12,009 nt of DNA from Prolixibacteraceae bacterium (lineage in GTDB: Bacteria > Bacteroidota > Bacteroidia > Bacteroidales > Prolixibacteraceae), in assembly GCA_023228025.1 (NCBI GenBank), contig JALOCD010000122.1, positions 1 through 12,009 on the forward strand, written 5' to 3'. The notes below the pieces were generated by a model. That model had not been told where the DNA came from. It was given only the letters and a program-made list of their open reading frames with translations, and did no database searches. The position numbers were made by a program, and so were the translations under genes. Below, piece after piece: positions 6,003 to 12,009 of the stretch. The stretch's first letter is position 1. The number at the start of each line of letters is the position of its first letter.

Positions 6003-7808
6003 TCATTTCAAGTTATCCGGACTTCGATTTGTTTGCCTGAAAAGTATTTGTTTTCGATACCCTGAACTCTTGCAAACTTTGGCATCCATTAAATGATAAA
6101 CCGCCGAGAGGAGAATATCCGTTCCTTTGACCTGAAAACCAAAATCAAAAGTTTTTACAACTTCAGCATCTAGCGGGATATCAATATCAGAACCCCCTTC
6201 ATGTCCAAGCAGCAAGGGGCCATAGAACAACCTGACATATCCGGGTTTGGTATGCGATACATTTGCCACCTGTTCTATTCCCAAATTCATAACAAAAGAG
6301 TATTCGATCGTATCGCCAGCCTGAATCTGCAATGAAGCTGCTGCGAACCCGTTTATAATTTGAAATTCAACGGGATTATGGTTTTTTGAAACTACCGGAC
6401 TGTGGACCCAGGATGGGACGAAGAACTTCAGGTTTATCTGAACCGGCTTTTTCAAACTTTCGATGCTTAAAAGAACCTTGTTCCCAAACGGATATTTGGT
6501 TTGTTGACTGATCGCAACAGGAGTGCCATCTAAGATAAAACTGATCGAACCGGAGTTGAAAGACGGGATAATAAGGCTATTCCCTTGTGTAAAGTAGCTG
6601 TATTGAACGGCCCTGGCCAATCCTTCGCCACCACGCATGGTGCAACACCAGAAAGCTTCATCGGCTTTGACGGACAGAAAATTATCGACCGGTCCGGGAC
6701 AGTTGTCGCAACCAAAGCCGCCATTTGACCGCTGCGCATGTCCGATCGCATTGTAATAAATCAACTGGGCATCTTCGAGATAAGCCGGCGACCGGGTATG
6801 TTGCCACAACTGAACGGAGAGCAGGTAAGAATCAACGATAGCGCAGGGTTCGGTCCACTCCGGGCGTTCAAACCAATTGTAATTCTCATAATTTTCGGTT
6901 ATGGCTTGTTCCCTGTAGAGCTGGTAACGTTTCTCCACCTCGGGCAACAATTCTTTTTGCCCGGTAATCTCATAATACCTCAGGGCAGCGCGCAAGCCGG
7001 TAAGGGTGGCATGTGTCTGGGCCTTTATCCCAACCAGGTCCATTTCAAAAAACCGGTTCATCATCTCGTCAATCAGCGCTTTCAACTGTGCAAAAGGAAA
7101 CAGACCGTATGCCTGTACAACCCCGTCCATAAAAATAAAATCGCAACCTACATCAGAAGACAACTTCCAGTTGTGGACCACACTGGTTGAAGAACCTGAC
7201 ATCCCGCCTGTGCCAGCAAGACGTTCTTCAGGGCTGATCGGGTAATTCTTATGATGGCCTTTGGTAGGCAAAGCAAGGTTTTTAATGATGCCTTTGATAT
7301 AATTTTCCACTTTAGGATCTTTTTCCCACTGGTAGTATTCGCACAGGCCTCGCAACAACCAGCCATGACCGGAAAGCTGCTGCTCATCAAGCGTATCGCG
7401 CTGAACAGGTCCCAGATAACCTTTCTTATTGAGCTTTTCGGGCAAAATGCGGATCATTTCCTCCAAATACAGCGGTGTCCGGTGAGTTGCCTGGGCTTCG
7501 AGCACTAGTCCCAGGATGGTGCGGCCTTCCTTATCACCGGGCCATCCTGCTGAAGTAGCATGGTGTTGCTTTGGAAAAACATTCTCCGGATAGTAAATAT
7601 CTGTTTCCAACCTGTCAAAGTTCTTCATGGCACGCCGGAGCAGTTCCCCTTGCAAATAAACCTGATCAAAACCAACCGGGCGGAGGGTTGAATCAGGTGG
7701 ACGATCCGCCTGGGTACATGATGAAATCACCAACTGCAAAAAGAAAATGTGGGCCAGTGTACAAAGCAGGCCTCCTGTAAGGCGTTGTATACAATTCAGA
7801 TTTTTCAT
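6003..7808 (-). CDS. GH127-like lipoprotein glycosidase (putative beta-L-arabinofuranosidase family)
   Basis: This is a 601-residue protein from ATG 7808; a TTG one codon earlier is less likely. A signal peptide with lipobox LVISSC puts the acylated cysteine at residue 31, so it is probably a lipoprotein at the cell envelope. The body has the (alpha/alpha)6-barrel features of GH127 relatives: WPGDKEGR (89-96), LSGHGWLLRGL (145-155), and the zinc/catalytic set WTEPCA (E320, C322) plus WCC (C388, C389). In Bifidobacterium HypBA1 these correspond to Glu338/Cys340 and Cys417/Cys418, where Cys417 is the nucleophile. Beta-sandwich segments follow (about 410-560). Odd points are an extra CxxC (C367, C370) shortly before the CC pair, and CCTMRGGEGLARA in place of the CCPPN seen in many members. 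The dehydrogenase gene ends 26 bases upstream, so both are likely co-transcribed. The family is fairly sure; the substrate (arabinofuranose or another sugar) is not. Confidence 0.82.
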   Translation of the reverse strand: MKNLNCIQRLTGGLLCTLAHIFFLQLVISSCTQADRPPDSTLRPVGFDQVYLQGELLRRAMKNFDRLETDIYYPENVFPKQHHATSAGWPGDKEGRTILGLVLEAQATHRTPLYLEEMIRILPEKLNKKGYLGPVQRDTLDEQQLSGHGWLLRGLCEYYQWEKDPKVENYIKGIIKNLALPTKGHHKNYPISPEERLAGTGGMSGSSTSVVHNWKLSSDVGCDFIFMDGVVQAYGLFPFAQLKALIDEMMNRFFEMDLVGIKAQTHATLTGLRAALRYYEITGQKELLPEVEKRYQLYREQAITENYENYNWFERPEWTEPCAIVDSYLLSVQLWQHTRSPAYLEDAQLIYYNAIGHAQRSNGGFGCDNCPGPVDNFLSVKADEAFWCCTMRGGEGLARAVQYSYFTQGNSLIIPSFNSGSISFILDGTPVAISQQTKYPFGNKVLLSIESLKKPVQINLKFFVPSWVHSPVVSKNHNPVEFQIINGFAAASLQIQAGDTIEYSFVMNLGIEQVANVSHTKPGYVRLFYGPLLLGHEGGSDIDIPLDAEVVKTFDFGFQVKGTDILLSAVYHLMDAKVCKSSGYRKQILFRQTNRSPDNLK

Positions 7809-7834
7809 CAAATAGATATGGGTTTATTTTGTTA

Positions 7835-9043
7835 TCACTTATATACCTGATTTATATTCAATGCATTGTAATACTCTTTAAATTCAGTAATCAGCTTTTT
7901 ATCTTTTACCGGGTCGAACCCGCAAACTTCCTGAAGTGCAAATTTCATCCCTCTTGACCGGTAATTGTCAAACAAAATATCCGGGGAAGATCGGTGGCCG
8001 TTTTCATCGGATGCTTTAAAACAAAAGGCGTAAGCCATTGCTTTAAGAATCATATTGTATTTTATTCCCAGGCTTATTGCCAACCGGATAATACCGACAA
8101 AACGGTCATCCGGTCCCAGCTTTCGCGGACGGTCCTGCCCAACCCGAAAGATGGTGTCCTTCAGTGCCTTGTTGCGGAACCTGAACAACAAATCATCGAT
8201 ATGGATTTTCAAATCCTCCATTGAAAAATCGTTGGGATAAAGTGTTAGTAAAATGGTTGCAGCCTGATTCATTACCTCTTTCGCAAACCGATAAACCGTA
8301 GGATCATCCAACACTTCATAAACATACCTGGCCTTTGGATATTTATAAGCCCCGTAGTAGGCCGCTGTGGCATGCCCCAGGTTATGGATAAATGCCTTCC
8401 GGTCGACCCATGCCTTGATGTTTTCCTTGGGTGCCAGTCCTTTCACATCGGGGATAGCGCCTTTAAATCCTTTTTTGTCCAAGATCAGGTTATTGTACGG
8501 TTCAGCATAGACCATCAGCGGGTCACGCTCAAGATCAACCTGCGACATGATGGGAACCATTTTGCCGATGCTGGTCTCAACCAAACCGACCAACCTGTCA
8601 AGCGGATAATCTGCGGGCAGGTAGGAGGAAAGTTTTTCATGTATAAATTCACCAGCCGAGCGCATGTTTTCTGCGATAATGATATCCAACGGACGGTCTG
8701 GCGTTGACTGATAACGCAGTTTCAGCCCTTCTCCAATCAGTGGGATTACTTTCTCCAACGCATTTTTACCAACAGAAATAGCCAATATGGATGCCCGGGA
8801 GACTTCCCTGGCTACATTTGCCTGGTCCAATCCTGAAACAGCTCTTACATTGGGAATAAGAAGGGTTTCCTCTTTTTCGCCTTTGATCACTACAGGATAA
8901 CTTTTTCGATGGTTTAATGTGTGAACTATATCAAGGTCAACATCAGAGAAAACCACTTCATAACCTGAAAGGCCAAACAGTTGCCCGATAAACGACCGGC
9001 CAATCTTTCCGGCGCCAAAGATCAGGATTGATTTATTCTCCAT
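7835..9043 (-). CDS. Mannitol-1-phosphate 5-dehydrogenase-like polyol/sugar-acid dehydrogenase
   Basis: This 402-residue cytoplasmic NAD(P)-dependent enzyme belongs to the long-chain mannitol dehydrogenase family (MtlD, uxuB and uxaB relatives). From ATG 9043 the protein begins MENKSILIFGAGKIGRSFIG, the Rossmann nucleotide-binding motif (G10-G15), with an Asp-rich SDVD after the second strand, which favours NAD over NADP. IIAENM (about 122-127) and LVGLVETSIGKM are family signatures. The catalytic KxxxxNxxH motif is complete: K216, N221, H224 in KAFIHNLGH. The C-terminal helical domain is full length; typical MtlD is about 380 residues. An in-frame TTG at 9082 was rejected as start since it lies in the dispersed repeat and adds a non-conserved 13 residues. 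No mannitol PTS gene is present, and the neighbours are sugar permeases and a glycosidase. A role on a polyol or hexuronate from glycan breakdown is therefore as likely as mannitol-1-phosphate. Confidence 0.85.
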   Translation of the reverse strand: MENKSILIFGAGKIGRSFIGQLFGLSGYEVVFSDVDLDIVHTLNHRKSYPVVIKGEKEETLLIPNVRAVSGLDQANVAREVSRASILAISVGKNALEKVIPLIGEGLKLRYQSTPDRPLDIIIAENMRSAGEFIHEKLSSYLPADYPLDRLVGLVETSIGKMVPIMSQVDLERDPLMVYAEPYNNLILDKKGFKGAIPDVKGLAPKENIKAWVDRKAFIHNLGHATAAYYGAYKYPKARYVYEVLDDPTVYRFAKEVMNQAATILLTLYPNDFSMEDLKIHIDDLLFRFRNKALKDTIFRVGQDRPRKLGPDDRFVGIIRLAISLGIKYNMILKAMAYAFCFKASDENGHRSSPDILFDNYRSRGMKFALQEVCGFDPVKDKKLITEFKEYYNALNINQVYK

Positions 9044-9250
9044 GGCTGATCTGCTTTTTGTATTGTTCGTAATAAGGAACAATTGATTTTCTTTTGCTCG
9101 AACTGTAATTTTAACATTTAATTTATATGAAAAATATTTTATCTATCTGCACAATGTTAAATTTATTCGAAAAGTTATGCAAGAAAGGAGTATCAATAGT
9201 TAGTTAATTTAAAGTGACAATTTTGCCATAATCCAATAGTAATTAAACAC
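9044..9250. other. Spacer between permease and dehydrogenase genes, with repeat copy A
   Basis: 207 bases with no supported gene. It is very AT-rich and holds repeat copy A plus an untranslated-looking tail. A 26-codon plus-strand frame from ATG 9127 has no ribosome binding site or recognisable family. No exact TAnnTTTG box is seen before the dehydrogenase gene on the minus strand, so the dehydrogenase may be read from the upstream permease transcript or from an unrecognised promoter. Confidence 0.45.
9082..9138. repeat. Dispersed direct repeat, copy A
   Basis: 57 bases matching 5867-5925 in the same orientation and starting ATTGATTTTCTTTTG. Read on the plus strand both copies encode the end of a frame, IDFLLLEL followed by TAA here and IDFLLVEL followed by TAA in copy B. 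Homology begins abruptly at ATTGAT in both. Copy starts are 3215 bases apart. Confidence 0.75.
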
Positions 9251-10498
9251 TTATGATTTAACTTGATGTCCTTTAAGTGAATAATAAAGTATGAAAAGGA
9301 ATAATGGGATTGGGGCAAAAAAACCAACCGACATTGTATAATGATCAGATATCCATCCCATTAACGGAGGAAATAAGGCTCCACCTACTACTGCCATAAC
9401 GATAAAGGAGGCTGCTTTTTTAGTTTTCGGTCCCAAGTCCTTTATTCCTAGGGCAAAAATAGTCGGGTACATGATTGACATGAAGAAAAATACAGCATAA
9501 AGTGCGATGAGCGAAAACCATCCCATATTCAGGCTAACAACAGGTAACAACAAGATACACAATCCTGAGTAGATTGCCAATATTCGGGCAGGTTTAATAA
9601 ATCCCATAATATAACTTCCAGACATACGTCCGATCATAAATAGTGCAAATCCAATGGACAAGAAATAGGGGCCATTTTTAACATCGAAATGAGGATTCTG
9701 ATTTTCGTCGGTAACAAAGTTAATCAGATAGCTGAAAACGCCGGTTTGAGCTGCCACATAACAGAATTGGGCCATGACGCCCATCACAAAATGGGATTGC
9801 CTGTTTAATGGTTTATGAAAAGAAGGCTTGTCTTCAACTCCTGATACATCGATTCCATGTCCTAGCCCAACTTCTTCTTCAGTTATTTCAGGGAGAGGAA
9901 GACGCGTAAAAATCAAAGCAACAGTTAATACAACTAATCCGATAATACTTAACGGCAAAATCATGGAAGTGAGTTTCTCCCCCGCAATAGTACTTTGAGT
10001 TCCATAAATGTATAAACCAATGAGTGGGCCTATGACCCACGCCAGCCCATTAAATGATTGAGAAAAATTAATTCGCTGAGCCGCTGATTCCTTGGGGCCA
10101 AGTTTTGTAGTATAAGGGTTTGCAGCCGTTTCGAGTGTTGCCAAACCGCATCCAAGGATAAACAAACAGGTAAGAAAGATCCAAAAAGACTCAAATGAAG
10201 TTGTCCCTGCAATTAGAAATGCCCCCACTGCGAAAAGTGACAATCCTAAAATTATACCTTTTTTATATCCGAACCTTCGCATGAAATATCCGGCTGGCAA
10301 GGCCATACAAAAATAAGCTCCGTAAAGAGAAAACTGGATAAAACTTGATTGCCATTTCTTCAAATGCAGGATCTGCTGAAAATGTTTATCCAAAGTATCA
10401 ATCATTCCATGTGCTATTCCCCAAAGGAAAAACAGGGATGTTATCAATATAAAAGGTAACAGGAACTCTTTCGTAGTAAGTTTGTGCTTGTTGGTCAT
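9251..10498 (-). CDS. fucP: FucP-family MFS sugar:proton symporter
   Basis: A 415-residue inner-membrane transporter with about 12 hydrophobic segments, the normal size for the fucose:galactose:H+ symporter (FHS) branch of the MFS. TM1 has LFFLWGIAHGMIDTLDKHFQ, where D34 matches the proton-coupling Asp46 of E. coli FucP. After TM4 the segment GCGLATLETAANPY puts E123 at the place of FucP Glu135. GYFMRRFGYKKG (70-81) is the MFS loop 2-3 motif. The C-terminal half has the usual GRMSGSYIMGFI and MYPTIFALGIKDLG segments, and a long polar central loop joins the halves. FHS permeases in Bacteroidota carry L-fucose, but also glucose, galactose, mannose or N-acetylglucosamine, so the gene symbol states family only. 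It follows the hydrolase remnant by 2 bases and precedes the dehydrogenase gene, within a presumed sugar operon. Confidence 0.9.
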   Translation of the reverse strand: MTNKHKLTTKEFLLPFILITSLFFLWGIAHGMIDTLDKHFQQILHLKKWQSSFIQFSLYGAYFCMALPAGYFMRRFGYKKGIILGLSLFAVGAFLIAGTTSFESFWIFLTCLFILGCGLATLETAANPYTTKLGPKESAAQRINFSQSFNGLAWVIGPLIGLYIYGTQSTIAGEKLTSMILPLSIIGLVVLTVALIFTRLPLPEITEEEVGLGHGIDVSGVEDKPSFHKPLNRQSHFVMGVMAQFCYVAAQTGVFSYLINFVTDENQNPHFDVKNGPYFLSIGFALFMIGRMSGSYIMGFIKPARILAIYSGLCILLLPVVSLNMGWFSLIALYAVFFFMSIMYPTIFALGIKDLGPKTKKAASFIVMAVVGGALFPPLMGWISDHYTMSVGFFAPIPLFLFILYYSLKGHQVKS

Positions 10499-10500
10499 TG

Positions 10501-10956
10501 TTAGAATTTTATTTGGTTAAAGATTTTTAAAAAATTTAACGTGCAAAAATAAATGAAAACCCAAATCAGCAGCATTTGCAAAACCAGTTTCATAAGCTCT
10601 TTGACCGCGAAGGTTGCTATGAAGTTGTTTTTTGTCCACGAGTTAAATTTGCAGAAACAAACAGCACGAGAACCAGTACTATAATTCGTTCCTGATTTTG
10701 TCACCTCAATTAAGGTAATGATTAAACTGGAATCCTCTTCTTTGAAATCCGGTAATCCGTTGCCCGTAAAAACAAAATCAACAATAGGCTGCGGATTTTG
10801 AAGGCTATGCGGGTGGAGTCCAACTCCCGGCTTGTGTATTACCTGCTCTTTTCTTATTTTTTGTTCAAACAGTGGCGTATTTTCAGAAAAAGGTACAACA
10901 TCGTCTACATCACCTACCACATGGAGCATCGGGAATCCCGCTTTTCGACGTTTCAT
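10501..10956 (-). pseudogene. Truncated alpha/beta-hydrolase (C-terminal third only)
   Basis: From ATG 10956 the frame reads KAGFPMLHVVGDVDDVVPFS, then ENTPLFEQK, and IHKPGVGLHPHSLQNPQPIVDFVF. This is the end of an alpha/beta-hydrolase (prolyl-oligopeptidase/esterase-like) domain. It holds the acid (GDxDDVVP) and histidine (GxHPHSL) regions, but everything before it, including the nucleophile serine and oxyanion hole, is absent. The sequence 5' of it (10957-10998) is AT-rich and non-coding. After about residue 70 the frame loses family resemblance and becomes low-complexity and hydrophobic (MKLVLQMLLIWVFIYF), ending at 10501. This tail is likely intergenic DNA read by chance, or a second remnant whose signal peptide is all that is left. 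Full-length relatives often accompany plant-polysaccharide genes. The remnant sits between rhaT and fucP, so a gene was lost inside the operon. Confidence 0.72.
10544..10551 (-). promoter_or_regulatory. Possible -7 promoter box of the fucP-like gene
   Basis: Minus-strand TATTTTTG fits TAnnTTTG, 45 bases before the ATG at 10498, inside the non-conserved tail of the hydrolase remnant. No TTTG lies at the expected 19-21 base distance, so this is weaker than the box before the DUF4143 gene. If real, fucP can be transcribed apart from rhaT. Confidence 0.35.
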
Positions 10957-10998
10957 CAAATTTTTATAATTTAAACCTAATTTATATCCTTAATTTAT

Positions 10999-12009
10999 TT
11001 AATGACCATTCTGGATCAGCTGTTCTCCGATGTAGCTTCCATAACTGGTAATACAAAAAGAGGCAATAAGAGTTAATAAGCCAATAATCAGAACAATATT
11101 TGTTTTGGGTTTAACACTTTTCCATTCTTTCATCAATACACCAACAATGTAACTAAAGAAAATCAGCATCGACATGTGGAGCACCCAACTGGCAAACTGA
11201 AAGTTGCCCATCTTAACGTGGCCCAATCCATAAAAGAAGAATTGAGAACACCAGAGTGTCCCTGCCAGAGCTGACCAAATCCAGTTCCGGAATATCACTT
11301 TGCCTGGCATATCTTTTTGGGGAAGGAACTCCTTCAAAGTACCTTTCCGGATACCAGCCACGATAAACCAAATGAAGTTTACCACAAAGCATCCAGATGT
11401 TGAGATGATCATTTTGGCATTGCCTTGAAAATTGCCAGCCCCGTTTTGTGCCGCCATATCGGCGATGGGCTGACCATATTCGAGCGAAAGGTTAAAAACT
11501 CCGGAAAGTACCCCGGCAACTATGGTAAGGAGGAGCCCAATGGTCATGTTAAATCCGGCCTTATCCATATTTATAGCATTCAGATCCTTCTCCTTTTTAA
11601 ACCCGGCCCATCCGCAAAAAACCACTCCAAGAACGGAAAGGATCATCCCTGTCAGGACAATTTCACCGCCCGGTTTTGTAAAGAATGTACCTAATCCGCC
11701 GAAAACTATCAAGGGGAAAATAGTGCCCAATACTGCTGAAATACCAATCGCCAGTGTATAGGTCAATGAGTACCCGATATGATTAATGGCTTTACCAAAC
11801 GACATTCCCCCAAACCCATAGGCGCCACCTAAAAGGAAAGCAACCCAAAATGGTTTCGACGGCGCATTGTACAAAATAGTAAAAAAGCCGGGCACTGTTA
11901 ACCAACCTACCATTAGAGGCATAATTACCCAGGCAAACAATGCCTGTGCAAGCCAGAAAGTACCCCACGACCACTTTCTGATTTGTGTGCCGGGTAAATA
12001 ACAGCTAGC
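10999..12009 (-). CDS. rhaT: L-rhamnose:proton symporter RhaT (partial, N-terminus beyond right edge)
   Basis: A multi-pass inner-membrane permease of the RhaT family (DMT superfamily), which imports L-rhamnose with protons. The frame stays open to the window edge: 336 residues are visible and about 10-20 should be missing compared with the 344-residue E. coli protein. The first visible part, LPGTQIRKWSWGTFWLAQAL then FAWVIMPLMVG, matches the E. coli APFKKVKKWSWETMW segment in kind. GGAYGFGGMSFGKAINHIGY then YTLAIGISAVLGTIFPLI follow, matching the family's GxxxGxGxxxxGxxxxxxGxxxGxxIxxGxxxxxGT pattern. About ten hydrophobic segments are seen. A TTG at 11940 is not the start. The stop at 10999 is followed by 39 AT-rich bases and the hydrolase remnant. 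Rhamnose kinase, isomerase and aldolase genes often flank rhaT in Bacteroidota and may lie just right of the window. Confidence 0.9.
   Translation of the reverse strand, partial: ASCYLPGTQIRKWSWGTFWLAQALFAWVIMPLMVGWLTVPGFFTILYNAPSKPFWVAFLLGGAYGFGGMSFGKAINHIGYSLTYTLAIGISAVLGTIFPLIVFGGLGTFFTKPGGEIVLTGMILSVLGVVFCGWAGFKKEKDLNAINMDKAGFNMTIGLLLTIVAGVLSGVFNLSLEYGQPIADMAAQNGAGNFQGNAKMIISTSGCFVVNFIWFIVAGIRKGTLKEFLPQKDMPGKVIFRNWIWSALAGTLWCSQFFFYGLGHVKMGNFQFASWVLHMSMLIFFSYIVGVLMKEWKSVKPKTNIVLIIGLLTLIASFCITSYGSYIGEQLIQNGH

Noticed and set aside
5908..6096. A plus-strand frame starting MYKKNIEYIEPASMRQS
   Set aside because: It runs into the antisense of the glycosidase 3' end, has no family resemblance and begins inside the repeat copy.
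9044..9082. A 13-residue N-terminal extension of the dehydrogenase from TTG 9082
   Set aside because: The Rossmann motif begins normally right after ATG 9043, and the TTG lies at the edge of a dispersed repeat.
5867..9138. A composite transposon carrying the glycosidase and dehydrogenase genes
   Set aside because: No transposase, no terminal inverted repeats and no target-site duplication are seen; only a direct repeat is supported.
10501..10740. The hydrophobic tail of the hydrolase remnant as a real membrane domain
   Set aside because: It has no resemblance to hydrolase C-termini, it contains the likely fucP promoter box and its composition matches the AT-rich spacers.

Overview
The window looks like a Bacteroidota chromosome, probably Bacteroidales/Marinilabiliales-like, though the rank below phylum is a guess. 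The evidence is the moderately AT-rich sequence, several TAnnTTTG-type -7 boxes upstream of genes, near absence of Shine-Dalgarno sites, a Bacteroidota-style lipoprotein, FucP- and RhaT-type sugar permeases, and many 16-18 bp perfect palindromes between genes. Nothing in the window is a tRNA, rRNA or CRISPR array.

Left part (1-1500): one ordinary metabolic gene on the minus strand, an acetyl-CoA hydrolase/CoA-transferase family enzyme with its own likely promoter.

Middle part (about 1500-5930): a decayed accessory island. It holds a 9-bp tandem repeat, the broken C-terminal end of an XRE/HigA-type antitoxin (1808-1942), a 441-residue protein of unknown family (1927-3252), a repeat and palindrome cluster at the 5' end of that gene (3196-3433), a DUF4143-type AAA ATPase (3552-4772), and, divergent from it, a HipB-like antitoxin (4976-5248). 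The HipB gene is followed by a HipA toxin gene that has lost its central part (5259-5802). The divergent intergenic region carries a direct repeat, a 12-bp palindrome and a promoter in each direction.

Right part (about 5930-12009): a minus-strand sugar-utilisation cluster. In transcription order it has a RhaT-type L-rhamnose symporter (cut by the right edge), a truncated alpha/beta-hydrolase remnant, a FucP-type MFS sugar permease, a mannitol-1-phosphate-5-dehydrogenase-like enzyme, and a GH127-like lipoprotein glycosidase. The likely logic is that the surface or periplasmic glycosidase releases a sugar (GH127 points to L-arabinofuranose or a related sugar), the permeases import deoxy- or other monosaccharides, and the long-chain polyol dehydrogenase works on a sugar or polyol intermediate. 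The substrate is not fixed by the sequence.

The glycosidase and dehydrogenase genes sit between two diverged copies (57-59 bp) of one direct repeat (5867-5925 and 9082-9138). The most unusual items are the unknown 441-residue gene with its palindrome/repeat leader, the homopolymer junction where that gene meets the antitoxin remnant, the internally deleted HipA next to an intact HipB, and the repeat-flanked sugar gene pair.
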